A DNA stretch of 64,000 nucleotides from Halobaculum saliterrae (GCF_009831625.1 NZ_WUUS01000009.1:62001-126000); one strand, 5' to 3'; counted from the first letter of the stretch, positions 26,806-35,785 are shown. Numbers and translations are program-made. Notes: generated from the letters alone by a model not told the origin.

Positions 26806-28125
26806 ATGGCACCGACGGTAGCCGTCGCACATTACCCTGAGGGGGCTGGACACGCGACGCGGATGCTCGCGATCGCTGAGGCGATCGAGGACGCCGGTGG
26901 GACGGTCAGGATGGCCGGCGGCGGCGCCGGCACCGAGTTCGTCACGCTCAACGGCTACGACGAGTTCGAACCGACCGTCGTCGACTACATCGGGGACTAC
27001 CAGGGCGGGTCGCTGTGGCGGACGGCGACCCGGAGCCTGCCGGCGAGCCTCGACCGGGTCGTCGACTACCGGGCGTGGCTGTCGGCGACCGAGCCGGACG
27101 CGCTCGTTACCGACGACATGTTCGCGGCCATCGCGGCGACCCGGTGCGACGTGCCGCTGTACGTGCTGAAACACGACATGCCGGGGCTGTACGACGACCT
27201 CATCGAACGGACCGGCGCCGGGTTCCACACCCGGTTCCAGCTGTCGGCCGCGCGGGAGTTCTTCTACCCGGTCGTGTGGCCGGAGTCGGGCGCGGACCCG
27301 TCGCGGGCGACCCGGATCCCCCCGGTCGCGCTCGACGGCGAGCCGCCGGTTCGCGACGGGTACGACGTGGTGGTCGTGCCGAGCCACTACTCGTCGCTGT
27401 CGCGGATCGCGACCCACCTCCGGCGGCAGGGGTACGACGTGCTGGACGTGTCCGACGAGTCGTGGGACCCGGTCGAGTCGCTCCTGCCGTACATTCGGGG
27501 CGCCGACGCGGTCGTCTGCTCCGGGTACTCGACCGTCATGGACGCCGCCGTCGCCGGGACGCCCTGCGTCGTACATCCGGCGACCGACGAGCAGGACGCC
27601 GTCGCCGACTGGCTGGACCGGTACGACGTGACGGGGTTCGCCGTCGCGCCCGATCCGATCGACGTGCTCGACGCGGTCGCGGACCCGCCGGACCCCCCGG
27701 CGTTCGAGAACGGCGCGGAGTTCGTGGCTCGCCGGGTCACGACCGACCTGTGCGACCCGGACCCGTACGCGGCCGATTCGGCTGAGGAACCGACGGTCGA
27801 TCCGGACGGGGCCGCCGAACTGGCTACCGCGAGCGCTCCGGTCGCCACCGGATCCGGACTCACGTCGTTGGCAGCCGTGCCGGCGCTGGCGGCGGCGTGT
27901 CTGGTCACCACGGGGAGCGTCCTTTCGCCGACGCGGGCCGGCCGGCGCGCGGCGCGGTCGGCGGCTCGGATCGGCGGAGTCGCTCGGACGGCCGGCGGAC
28001 TGCTCGGTCGGGCCGGGCGGCGCGCCACCGAGTCGGTGCGTGGCGGTCTCTCGGCTGGCGTCGGCGGCTGCGTCGACGCGATCGACCGCGTCCGTCGCGC
28101 CGTTCCGCGTGGAGCCCCCTTCTGA
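26806..28125 (+). CDS. GT-B glycosyltransferase (MurG/GT28-like) with basic C-terminal tail
   Basis: 439 residues. The N-terminal 'AHYPEGAGHATRMLAIAEAI' is the Gly/His loop of GT-B enzymes such as MurG; 'GADAVVCSGYSTVMDAAVAG' and 'GTPCVVHPATDEQDAVADWL' form the donor-sugar site of the C-terminal Rossmann domain. It probably transfers a sugar from a nucleotide donor to a lipid or other acceptor. Beyond about residue 345 there is an extra region: an acidic linker, a hydrophobic stretch 'SLAAVPALAAACLVTTGSVL' and then about 65 residues rich in Arg, Ala and Gly. Such a basic tail is unusual in this acidic proteome and could bind the membrane surface. ATG 26806 begins the fold; upstream open frame is not counted. 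Confidence 0.8.
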   Translation: MAPTVAVAHYPEGAGHATRMLAIAEAIEDAGGTVRMAGGGAGTEFVTLNGYDEFEPTVVDYIGDYQGGSLWRTATRSLPASLDRVVDYRAWLSATEPDALVTDDMFAAIAATRCDVPLYVLKHDMPGLYDDLIERTGAGFHTRFQLSAAREFFYPVVWPESGADPSRATRIPPVALDGEPPVRDGYDVVVVPSHYSSLSRIATHLRRQGYDVLDVSDESWDPVESLLPYIRGADAVVCSGYSTVMDAAVAGTPCVVHPATDEQDAVADWLDRYDVTGFAVAPDPIDVLDAVADPPDPPAFENGAEFVARRVTTDLCDPDPYAADSAEEPTVDPDGAAELATASAPVATGSGLTSLAAVPALAAACLVTTGSVLSPTRAGRRAARSAARIGGVARTAGGLLGRAGRRATESVRGGLSAGVGGCVDAIDRVRRAVPRGAPF

Positions 28126-28258
28126 TCCGGCCGGTCACGGGGCCAGAAGCGACTGCGGGTCCCCGTCGGGTCCAGCGTGCCGACGTGTCCGCAGTCCCTC
28201 GGTTTCACTTTCACTCCGCATGGCTCGCGTACAAGTTGTCTCCCCCACAGGTGTGAGT

Positions 28259-28447
28259 ATGAGCACGACACCGACCGTCGCCTCGCCCGAGCGCGTCGAC
28301 GTGGAGTCGAGCACCCGAGCGCGCATCGACGTGACCGAGACGAGCGTGGACGAGGTCGAATCGTTCCTGCGGCGCAACGAGTGCCGGATCTACTTCGAGC
28401 GGCGCGGCGCGACGACCGACTTGGTGGTCGTCGCTGACCGACGGTAG
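28259..28447 (+). CDS. Small protein of unknown function, 62 residues
   Basis: ATG 28259 to TAG. The peptide has the acidic, compact character of haloarchaeal proteins: 'ARIDVTETSVDEVESFLRRN' followed by 'CRIYFERRGATTDLVVVADR'. The pattern of a helix and two strands suggests a small alpha/beta fold. No motif or family recognised. It lies alone between the glycosyltransferase and the convergent RNase gene. Confidence 0.65.
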   Translation: MSTTPTVASPERVDVESSTRARIDVTETSVDEVESFLRRNECRIYFERRGATTDLVVVADRR

Positions 28448-28507
28448 GGGCGGATCGTGGAACGGGAGACGAAGGGATCGGACGGACGCAGCCCCGTCTT
28501 GGTGTGA

Positions 28508-29839
28508 CTACTCCGGGACGGTATCCGGCCGGTCGTACTGCGCGTCCTCGGGGTCGTCGACGACCTCGACCCCGCGGTTGTTCACCGCGTAGGAGTCGAG
28601 GCCGACCTCCTGCATGAACTGCTTGTAGAGTCGCTCGGCCGTCTCGCCGTCTTTCTGTTTGTCGGAGGCGCTGTCGCACAGCTCGATGAGGTTCTCGGGC
28701 ACGTCGTTCTCGTGGACGATCCAGTGGTTGATCAGGTCCGAGAGCCGGCGGATGGGGCTGGTGAAGTGCCCGTAGATGTCGAAGTTGAGCGCGTGGTGGC
28801 CGCCGAAGGGGTCGTTCATGTACTTCGCGCGGGGCATCACCTTCAGCACCGCCCGCTGGATCTTGTTGAGTTGGCGGTCCGGGGCCTCCTCCAGCGCGGC
28901 GTTGACCGCCATGCGGGGGTCGTCGCCCCACGCGTCGCCGGGAATGGAGACGCCGTCGAGCTCCTGTATCTCCTTGAGCGCCTCGTTCCACTGCTCCGGC
29001 GTCGGCTGCGGGTGGACGCGGTACATCGCCTCGACGCCGCGGTTCCACATCAGCTCGTGGGTGACCGCCTTGTTCGCCTTCAGCATGCACTCCTCGATGA
29101 TGGTGTGGGCGCGGTCGCGGCTCGGGTTGAGCACGAGCGAGCCGTCCGCCTTGCGCTGCTCGTGGAGCTGGTCGGCCACGTCGTACGCGAGGACGCACTC
29201 CTCGTGTAACGGCGCGTCCGGGTCCTCGAGGCGGGCCTCACACTGCTTGTAGGTGAGGCGCTCGTCGGAGTTGATGACGGACTTGTAGATGTCCAGCTCC
29301 TCGAACGAGAGCGTCTCCTTGTCGAGGCGCATCTCGACGGTGTGGGCGAGCCGGTCCTCGTTGGGGACCAGCGAGCAGACGGTCTCCGCGAGGATCGGCG
29401 GGAGCATGTGAACCGTGTAGCCCGGGAGATAGACGGTGTTGCCGCGCTCGACGGCCTCCTCCCACATCGCGGAGTCCGGGTGAACGTAGTGGCTCACGTC
29501 GGCGATGTGGACCCACAGGTGGTACTCGTCGCCCTCGTCCTCGATGGAGATGGCGTCGTCGAAGTCCTGCGCGTCGGCGGGGTCCGTCGTCCACGCGGTC
29601 AGGTCCCGCAGATCGCGTCGCTCGTCGATCTCGTCCTGGATCTCCTGTTGGACGCCCTCGGTGCGGTCCTTCGCCTCGCGCATCACCTCCGGCGGGAACT
29701 CGTCGCGGATCTCGAACTCCGCGAACAGCGACTCGCGTTTCTCGGCGAGCGCGTCCGCGAGGCCCTGCGTGATGGTGACCGGACCCTGGTCCTCGGCGGT
29801 GCCCTGGGCCGGCTCCTCTTCCGACTGTGCGTCGCTCAT
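28508..29839 (-). CDS. rnr: RNase R-like 3'-5' exoribonuclease (RNB domain)
   Basis: 443 residues from ATG 29839. Degrades RNA processively from the 3' end. The RNB active site is clear: 'DAQDFDDAISIE' (residues 89-100) supplies the metal-binding aspartates, followed by 'LWVHIADVSHYV', 'YTVHMLPPILAETVCSLVPN' and 'YGHFTSPIRRLSDLINHW'. It is about half the length of bacterial RNase R because the cold-shock and S1 RNA-binding domains are missing, which is the known form in haloarchaea, where it stands in for the archaeal exosome. Monocistronic. Confidence 0.93.
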   Translation of the reverse strand: MSDAQSEEEPAQGTAEDQGPVTITQGLADALAEKRESLFAEFEIRDEFPPEVMREAKDRTEGVQQEIQDEIDERRDLRDLTAWTTDPADAQDFDDAISIEDEGDEYHLWVHIADVSHYVHPDSAMWEEAVERGNTVYLPGYTVHMLPPILAETVCSLVPNEDRLAHTVEMRLDKETLSFEELDIYKSVINSDERLTYKQCEARLEDPDAPLHEECVLAYDVADQLHEQRKADGSLVLNPSRDRAHTIIEECMLKANKAVTHELMWNRGVEAMYRVHPQPTPEQWNEALKEIQELDGVSIPGDAWGDDPRMAVNAALEEAPDRQLNKIQRAVLKVMPRAKYMNDPFGGHHALNFDIYGHFTSPIRRLSDLINHWIVHENDVPENLIELCDSASDKQKDGETAERLYKQFMQEVGLDSYAVNNRGVEVVDDPEDAQYDRPDTVPE

Positions 29840-30036
29840 GGCGCGGGGTACGGCGGTGTGGTACGTGAGGGTTTCGGGGAGTGCGTCGCCGAACGAATGA
29901 AGTGAGTGAGGCGACGGTCGAAGGGCGACGCGCTTTGAGATGCGCCGCCCACGAGGTGTGCGTGGTCGACGGAGCGAACGGAGTGAGCGACCGAGACCAC
30001 GGAGGAACGGCGCCGCGAGCCGACGGCGGCGCGCTC

Positions 30037-30375
30037 TCAGTCCCTGCGACCCCCGGTGTCCTCGGCGTCCTCGGCGTCGGCCTCCGCGTCGCCGTAGCGA
30101 CGAGCGACCTCGCGCTGGTACGCCTCGACGTACGTCTCCTGTGAGTCGCCGCCGGCGGCCGCCTCGACGTCGACCAACAGCGCCTCCAGGTCGTCGCGCG
30201 GCTGGTGTGAGAGGTCGCGATAACACTCCTTACAGAGGTACTCGAACTCCTTGTCGCGTCGGTTCCAGCGGTCGCCCTGCTTGTCGTACTCGCGAGCGTC
30301 CTCGCGGGAGAGCGACTCGCCGCAGGCGATACAGACGACGGCGGACCGGTCCCGGTCCCGCCGGGATCCCCACAT
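30037..30375 (-). CDS. Haloarchaeal CxxC zinc-finger protein
   Basis: 112 residues from ATG 30375. 'VVCIACGESLSREDAREYD' and 'EYLCKECYRDLSHQPRDDLE' form a four-Cys zinc site. The C-terminal half is a helical, acidic tail. It resembles a conserved haloarchaeal family (DUF7562, from memory). The start was chosen because a TATA-like element lies about 30 bp upstream; the longer frame begins inside that element. Role unknown; might bind nucleic acid or protein. Confidence 0.8.
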   Translation of the reverse strand: MWGSRRDRDRSAVVCIACGESLSREDAREYDKQGDRWNRRDKEFEYLCKECYRDLSHQPRDDLEALLVDVEAAAGGDSQETYVEAYQREVARRYGDAEADAEDAEDTGGRRD

Positions 30376-30400
30376 GGACCGTACTCCGGCGTCGGCCGAC

Positions 30401-30414
30401 TTAGCGTTTATCGT
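30401..30414 (-). promoter_or_regulatory. TATA box of the zinc-finger gene
   Basis: On the minus strand 'acgataaacgctaa' is centred about 30 bp above ATG 30375, consistent with a leaderless or nearly leaderless transcript. Confidence 0.5.
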
Positions 30415-30505
30415 GTGATCGGCACACACGCCGGTCAGTTCAGGGCGACCGGCCGGGCCCGACGCCGAGCGGTCGATTTATCCGCCGACGCGCGGAGGGA
30501 CGAAC

Positions 30506-30997
30506 ATGGACGTCAAGTCACGCCACCACCTCCGGAGCGACGCCGTCTCGGAGATCCGCGACGCGCTCGCGGACCGCCTCGGGGTCGATCTGGAGGGGGA
30601 GTCCTTCGAGCTGGTCGAACTGACCGACTCCCCGTTCGATCTGGTGCTCGTCGACGGCGAGCCGGACGTGCTGTACTACGAGAGCGACGGCGACCGCGAG
30701 CCGTTCCTCACGGTTCGGGGCGCCAACGACCACCCGCCCGAACGGGGCGTCGTCACCGTCGATGCCGGCGCGGTGTCGTTCGTCTCCGACGGCGCCGACG
30801 TGATGCGCCCGGGTATCACCGAGGCCGACGACTCGATCGCCGAGGGCGACCTCGTCGCGGTCGCCGAGGAGACCCACGGGAAGGTGCTCGGCGTCGGCCG
30901 CGCGCTCGTCGACGGCGCGGAGATGGCCGGCGACTCCGGGAAGGTCGTGAAGTCGCTCCACCACGTCGGCGATGACCTCTACGAGTTCTCGGTCTGA
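30506..30997 (+). CDS. PUA-domain RNA-binding protein (MCT-1-like)
   Basis: 163 residues. N-terminal domain of about 75 residues ('HHLRSDAVSEIRDALADRLG') of the type found before PUA domains in archaeal MCT-1-like proteins, then a PUA domain from about 80 ('VTVDAGAVSFVSDGADVMRP', 'EGDLVAVAEETHGKVLGVGR'). PUA domains bind structured RNA; eukaryotic relatives (MCTS1, Tma20) work in ribosome recycling and re-initiation. A translation role is likely by analogy. Start is ATG 30506, just below a poor TATA region. Confidence 0.88.
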   Translation: MDVKSRHHLRSDAVSEIRDALADRLGVDLEGESFELVELTDSPFDLVLVDGEPDVLYYESDGDREPFLTVRGANDHPPERGVVTVDAGAVSFVSDGADVMRPGITEADDSIAEGDLVAVAEETHGKVLGVGRALVDGAEMAGDSGKVVKSLHHVGDDLYEFSV

Positions 30998-31027
30998 TCG
31001 GGGGGCGACGGCGCCGTCGACCGCCGA

Positions 31028-31366
31028 TCAGACGACGAACACGGTGACCGCGATGGCGACGGGACTCCACACCAGCAGACCGATCCCGTAGAAGAACAGC
31101 CGGACGTCCGAGGGAAGCGACTCGGGCGCGTTGTCGGCGGCGTCACTGATGCTCCCGGCGACGCCCATCGAGTCGGCGTTGGAGATCGCCGTCGTCGTAC
31201 GGACGTTCCCGCCGCCCCCGGCCGCCCACAGCAGCGTCGCGAGGCCGGCGATGAACGTCACGACCGCCGCGGCCGTGCCCGCGAGCGCGACGAGGACGGC
31301 GACGGTCCCGCCGGCGGCGAGGAGGCTGTAGCGGAGCAGTCCGCGACGGAGGAGGGCCCAGTCCAT
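31028..31366 (-). CDS. Membrane protein of unknown function
   Basis: 112 residues from ATG 31366. Three hydrophobic helices: 'YSLLAAGGTVAVLVALAGTA', 'AVVTFIAGLATLLWAAGGGG' and the C-terminal 'LLVWSPVAIAVTVFVV', with a Ser/Asp-rich loop between the second and third. Lone gene, convergent with the PUA gene. No family recognised. Confidence 0.7.
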   Translation of the reverse strand: MDWALLRRGLLRYSLLAAGGTVAVLVALAGTAAAVVTFIAGLATLLWAAGGGGNVRTTTAISNADSMGVAGSISDAADNAPESLPSDVRLFFYGIGLLVWSPVAIAVTVFVV

Positions 31367-31456
31367 GCGCCGACGTGATCGCGTGTCGACAAAACTGGTT
31401 CGACCGGGACGGTCGCCGCCTGCGACCCCGGCGAGCGGGCTCGCCGTCGTCGTGGA

Positions 31457-32236
31457 TCACTCGGCGGTGGCCTCGGCGTCCTCGTTCGGCTCGCTGTCGG
31501 CGCCGTCGTCCGGTTCCTCCCCGGCGTCCGCCTCGTCTCCGTCCCCGTCGTCCTCCAACTCGTCGGCGTACTCCTCCATGAGGATCTCCCGGCCTCGTCG
31601 CGCCTCCTCGAACGTCTCCCGGAGGTCGTCGATAGGCGTCTCGGTGGCGTCGACGCGCAGGTCGTCGTAGTAGGTGCCGACCTCGCGCTCCTCGGTGGTC
31701 TCCACCTTCAGCGCGGCCGACTGGATCGGGAGGTGTTCGCGCTTGTCACCGCCCTCCTCGTGCCCGGCCTCCAGCGCGTCGATCAGCCGCTCCGCGAGGG
31801 GGGCGTCGCCGAAGGCGTCCGACTCGTAGGCGTTCGCGACCGCCTCGATCACAGCCTCGCCCGTGAGGAGGTTGCCGGCGACGGTGTAGTTCTCGCCGTC
31901 GATGTGGCCGTACCAGTCGTTGCACTCCTCGCCGGAGAACGTGAACGTCCCGTCCGCGTCGACGCCGTGGAGCTGGCGCTGCTCGGCGCCGTCGTCGGCG
32001 TTCAGGAGCGACTGGAGGGCGTCCTCGACGGCGAGGCCGTCGTCGACGTACTCGATCCCCTTGCGTCCCAACTCCACGTTCACGAGCGACTGCGTGGCGA
32101 CCGCGCCGTTCTCGGAGACGAACGGGCAGAGGGTTCCGACGCCGGGGAGGCGGGTCGTGACGGCGACGCCGAACCGGGTCTGTCGTTCGCCCTCGTCGTC
32201 GGTGTACTCCTCGCGGACGCAGACGCTGAACGTCAT
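31457..32236 (-). CDS. DUF1028 family Ntn-hydrolase-like protein
   Basis: 259 residues from ATG 32236. The body matches DUF1028: 'TFSVCVREEY', 'GVAVTTRLPGVGTLCPFVSE', 'GAVATQSLVNVELGRKGIEY' and 'AGNLLTGEAVIEAVANAYES'. In this family the mature protein is thought to begin at an internal residue after removal of the Met, like other Ntn hydrolases; Thr2 here is a candidate nucleophile. The true substrate is unknown, with a C-N bond hydrolase most likely. The last 40 residues are a very acidic tail. Divergent from sepF. Confidence 0.8.
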   Translation of the reverse strand: MTFSVCVREEYTDDEGERQTRFGVAVTTRLPGVGTLCPFVSENGAVATQSLVNVELGRKGIEYVDDGLAVEDALQSLLNADDGAEQRQLHGVDADGTFTFSGEECNDWYGHIDGENYTVAGNLLTGEAVIEAVANAYESDAFGDAPLAERLIDALEAGHEEGGDKREHLPIQSAALKVETTEEREVGTYYDDLRVDATETPIDDLRETFEEARRGREILMEEYADELEDDGDGDEADAGEEPDDGADSEPNEDAEATAE

Positions 32237-32365
32237 GTGGTCCGTCGGTGGGGTCGGTCGACGCAAAAAGTCGGGGGTCCCGGAACGCGGGACGCCGGAG
32301 TCCGACGCGCGTCCGCGTCGCGTCCGACGTACAGACTTATGGGTGGAGGGAGTTTGGTGGGGTAC

Positions 32366-32722
32366 ATGGGCATCATGAGCAAGATCCTCGGGAGCGGGGG
32401 GACCCACAGCGCCGAGGACTACGTCGAACTGGACCTCGACGACTTCGAGAACGCTCGAGGCGGCGCCGGGATGCAGGTCCACATCGCGGAGATCTCGGAG
32501 CAGCGGGACGTCATCGACATCAAGGACGCCGTCTACGACGGCGACTTCGTCATCGCCGACATCACCCGGCACTCGACGACCGACCAGACCGTGGAGCGCA
32601 TCATCGACGAGCTCCGACAGGTCGTCGGCGAGGTCGACGGCGACATCGTCCAGAAGGGCGACGACCAGCTCATCATCACGCCGACGGGCGTGACCGTGAG
32701 CCGCGAGAAGCTCGGCGAGTAG
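32366..32722 (+). CDS. sepF: Cell-division protein SepF
   Basis: 118 residues. Archaeal SepF anchors FtsZ to the membrane at mid-cell. The N-terminus 'MGIMSKILGSGG' is the amphipathic membrane-binding helix, then 'AEDYVELDLDDFE', and the core beta-alpha domain 'VHIAEISEQRDVIDIKDAVY', 'GDFVIADITRHSTTDQTVE' and 'GDDQLIITPTGVTVSREKL', close to characterised haloarchaeal SepF proteins. An ATG at 32339 would add nine residues before the helix and is less likely. No ftsZ gene is near. Essential for division in related species. Confidence 0.92.
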   Translation: MGIMSKILGSGGTHSAEDYVELDLDDFENARGGAGMQVHIAEISEQRDVIDIKDAVYDGDFVIADITRHSTTDQTVERIIDELRQVVGEVDGDIVQKGDDQLIITPTGVTVSREKLGE

Positions 32723-32748
32723 GCCGGCGACCGATCCACCCTCGGTTC

Positions 32749-33765
32749 TCAGGCGTCGAACTCCGTCAGCTCCGAGCGCTGTTCCTCCTCGGCGGACGCG
32801 TCCGAGTCGTGAGCGTCGCGGTAGGCCGTCCGGTACCGGTTGATCTTCCCGAGGAGGATCAGCGCGAACACGCCGTCGAACAGCGCGATGTAGACGAACG
32901 ACGACGCCAGCGACGGCAGCCCGACGAACGCGTTCAGCACCGCGGAGCCGATCCCGACGGTGGAGTTGTACGTGGCGTGGATGAGCGCGGCGATTATCAG
33001 CCCCTTCACGACGATCGGGCCGCGGTTCTCGGGGTTGAACTTCGCCAGCCCGAGGTAGTAGCCCGCGAACGCGGAGTAGATGACGTGTCCCGGCCCGGCG
33101 AGCGCGCGGGTGAAGGTGATCCCCCCGCCGATCCCGATCAGCCCGAGCCCGAGGTCGAGGCCGGTCTGCTCGATGCCGCGGGAGATGTACAGCGCGTTCT
33201 CGATGAACGCGAAGCCGAGCCCCGCCATCGCGCCGTACACCGCGCCGTCCAGCACCGAGTCGAAGCTGTCGTGGCCGTACGCGTACAGCCGGACCGCCAG
33301 CAGCTTCACCGTCTCCTCGACGGGGCCGACGATCAGGAAGAAGAACAGCACCGTGCCGAGGAAGCCGATCGGTCGGAAGTACGGCTGCGCGACGGAGTTG
33401 AGGATCGCCGCGAAGTTCGCGGTGAGCACGCCGAGCAGGAACGTCGCGACGAGCAGCCAGAGCGGCTCGCTCGTGGTGATGTCCGAGCGATAGACGTACG
33501 CGGCGAGCGCGAGCGCCGGGATCGCCGACAGGAGCGTGAGCGCGCCGATCGCCGGGTTCGTCACCGCGGAGAACCCGCCGATCCCGACCAACAACAGCGC
33601 CGCGAGGAGGATCGTTCCCCACCGGGCGGACCCGGAGAGGAGCCGATAGATCGCGACGGCGAGCCCGTCGAGCGACGTTCGTTCCTCCCACGTCGCCACG
33701 TCGTACAGGTCCGTCGAGGTGTCGGCCGCCTCCTCGATCGGATCAGTCCGCTCCTTCCTGGCCAT
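32749..33765 (-). CDS. PrsW-family intramembrane metalloprotease
   Basis: 338 residues with about nine membrane helices. The zinc-binding motifs are intact: 'GPVEETVKLLAV' (Glu150, Glu151), 'FAFIENALY' (Glu189, Asn190), 'GPGHVIYSAFAGYYLG' (His227) and 'ALIHATYN' (His263). PrsW proteases cleave membrane-bound regulators such as anti-sigma factors in bacteria; archaeal substrates are not known. The N-terminal 45 residues are cytoplasmic and charged. Convergent with sepF, 26 bp between stops. Confidence 0.88.
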   Translation of the reverse strand: MARKERTDPIEEAADTSTDLYDVATWEERTSLDGLAVAIYRLLSGSARWGTILLAALLLVGIGGFSAVTNPAIGALTLLSAIPALALAAYVYRSDITTSEPLWLLVATFLLGVLTANFAAILNSVAQPYFRPIGFLGTVLFFFLIVGPVEETVKLLAVRLYAYGHDSFDSVLDGAVYGAMAGLGFAFIENALYISRGIEQTGLDLGLGLIGIGGGITFTRALAGPGHVIYSAFAGYYLGLAKFNPENRGPIVVKGLIIAALIHATYNSTVGIGSAVLNAFVGLPSLASSFVYIALFDGVFALILLGKINRYRTAYRDAHDSDASAEEEQRSELTEFDA

Positions 33766-33905
33766 CGTGTGTGGGGTTCGAGACGCGCCGGAGACTTGTG
33801 TCTTGTTGCAAGGTCAGATACTCGGCAGTCCCGACCGATCGTCGACCCGGCACCCCGTTGCGTCCGGACCGGTACGTTTGACACGCGCCCCGCCGAAGCC
33901 GCGGT

Positions 33906-34280
33906 ATGCACTTCGACCCGCGCGAACAGGCGGCGCTCCGCGAGGTCGGGCTCGACGCCGACGACCTCGCGGCCGCCTCGGATCTGGTGGCGGACGCGGT
34001 CGACGAGGCGGCGGCCGACCTCGCCGACTTCTTCGAGGGCGGCGGGCCCTACTACTCGGACATGGACACCGCCCACGGCGACGGCGGGGTCCGCGAGCAC
34101 GACGTCGACCACCTCGACGTGTACACCCACGCGGCGGACCTCCGCGGCTACCTGAAGTTCGACCGCTGGGGCGTCCCCGTCGAGGACGGCCGCGTGCTGA
34201 ACGACGAGACCGTCGAGCTCACGCTCGGCGACACCGTGAACGACCGCGTGCGCTTCGCGACCGACCCCGACGCGTTATGA
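33906..34280 (+). CDS. Haloarchaeal protein of unknown function coupled to FAU-1
   Basis: 124 residues. Acidic; an N-terminal helical half ('LAAASDLVADAVDEAAADLA') and a C-terminal strand-rich half ('YLKFDRWGVPVEDGRVL', 'VELTLGDTVNDRVRFAT'). 'YYSDMDTAHGDGGVREHDVD' in the middle has several Asp and His that might bind a metal. Its stop overlaps the ATG of the FAU-1 gene (ATGA at 34277-34280), so it is probably made together with that ribonuclease and could act on it. Confidence 0.8.
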   Translation: MHFDPREQAALREVGLDADDLAAASDLVADAVDEAAADLADFFEGGGPYYSDMDTAHGDGGVREHDVDHLDVYTHAADLRGYLKFDRWGVPVEDGRVLNDETVELTLGDTVNDRVRFATDPDAL

Positions 34281-35785
34281 GCGGCGACGGCGAGGAGAGT
34301 GACGGTGAGGAGAACCGCGCCGGCGACGACCGTGGGGGCGCCGACGCAGCGAGTCACCGAGTCCGCGTCCGTGGGATCTACACGACGGCGCTCACCCGGT
34401 CGCTGCTGGACGCCGGCCACGACGTGGTGCAGGCGAGCCCGCCGATCCGGCGACGCTTCGACGCCGACCTGCCCGCCGCCGACCACGACGCGAGCGTCGA
34501 GACGACCGACGACCGACAGGGCGTCGGCGTCGCTGGCGACCCCGCCGCGGTGGCGACGCTTCGCGATCACCTCCTCGACGTGGGGCTGGACGCGCTCGCG
34601 TGGGACGACCCCGCACCCTTGGGTGCGGTGTTCGACGGCGTTGTGAGCGAGACGCTGGGCGGCGGCGCCGTCGTCGATCTGGGCGGATCGGGCGCGGAGG
34701 GGTATCTCCCGTTCGACAACGCCGACGGCTACGTCGGCGAGGACGACACCCTCCGCGTGCAGGTGCTCGCCCCGGCGGCGCCGTGGGCCGACGACCGCCC
34801 GACGCTCGACACCCACGTCCGCGCGATGGCCGGGCTCGCCACGCTCGTCCCCGGCCGCGAGGGCGTCCGCGTCGACGGTGCAGACGACGCAGCGGCGCGT
34901 GAACTCGCGGGGATGACCGACCTGCTCTCGGTGGACGTGCCCGACGGCTGGGGGATCGAGTGGAGCCGGGACGCCCGCGACGCGGACATGGACGCGCTCG
35001 GCGACGCGCTGACGCGGGCGAGCGACCACGCGCGGACGCTCGACGGCGCGCTGGAGGAACCGCAGGACGAGCCGGGACTGCTGGCGGCGCCGACCGCGGG
35101 CGCGTGGGTGTGGTTCGGCCGGGACTGCCGCTTCGCGCTGGACGACCTGCGTCGCGCGGTGACGACGACGATGCCCGGTCACCACCGGACGAAGGCCGCC
35201 TCGCGGTCCGCCTCCGCCGGCGTCGACCTCGCGGAGGCGCTCGTCGCGTCGGACGAGTTCGCGCGCGACCCGGACGACGACACGGACTTCCCGTTCGGCG
35301 TCGTCGCGGAGCAGTTCGGCCCGCACGTGGGCGACCGGGTCGCCATCGGCCACGGGAAGCCCGACGGCCGACTCATCGTCCTCGGGCGCGGCGAGGTGAC
35401 CGACCTCGACCCGTCGGACGGCTCGGTGACGGTCGAGCGCCGGATGAGCGCCGGCGGTAGCTACGACGCGCTCGACGCCCGACGGGAGGCCGGCGACGTG
35501 GCGACGACGACGTTCCGCGAGGGTCGGTGGTGGTACCCGACGGTCTACCGCGACGAGGACGGCGAGCGGAAGGGGACCTACGTCAACGTCTGCACGCCCG
35601 TCGAGGCGTTCCCGGACTCCCTGCGCTACGTCGACCTCCACGTCGACGTGGTGAAACACGGCGACGGCCGCGTCGAGCGCGTCGACGACGACGAGCTCGA
35701 CGAGGCGGTCGAGCGCGGCGAACTCACGGAGGAACTGGCCGAGAAGGCGCGGAGCGTCGCGTCGGCGCTGGAGCGGGCGCTGTAA
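34277..35785 (+). CDS. Archaeal ribonuclease FAU-1 (RNase E/G-like, RNA-binding protein AU-1)
   Basis: 502 residues. N-terminal S1-like region ('VRVRGIYTTALTRSLLDAGH'), a central part with 'VVDLGGSGAEGYLPFDNADG', and a C-terminal DUF402-type domain ('RWWYPTVYRDEDGERKGTYV', 'VNVCTPVEAFP', 'LRYVDLHVDVVKHGDG'). This is the layout of FAU-1, which binds AU-rich RNA and in an archaeon was reported to process 5S rRNA precursors. Starts at ATG 34277, overlapping the upstream gene. Presumed cytoplasmic RNA processing enzyme. Confidence 0.88.
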   Translation: MSGDGEESDGEENRAGDDRGGADAASHRVRVRGIYTTALTRSLLDAGHDVVQASPPIRRRFDADLPAADHDASVETTDDRQGVGVAGDPAAVATLRDHLLDVGLDALAWDDPAPLGAVFDGVVSETLGGGAVVDLGGSGAEGYLPFDNADGYVGEDDTLRVQVLAPAAPWADDRPTLDTHVRAMAGLATLVPGREGVRVDGADDAAARELAGMTDLLSVDVPDGWGIEWSRDARDADMDALGDALTRASDHARTLDGALEEPQDEPGLLAAPTAGAWVWFGRDCRFALDDLRRAVTTTMPGHHRTKAASRSASAGVDLAEALVASDEFARDPDDDTDFPFGVVAEQFGPHVGDRVAIGHGKPDGRLIVLGRGEVTDLDPSDGSVTVERRMSAGGSYDALDARREAGDVATTTFREGRWWYPTVYRDEDGERKGTYVNVCTPVEAFPDSLRYVDLHVDVVKHGDGRVERVDDDELDEAVERGELTEELAEKARSVASALERAL

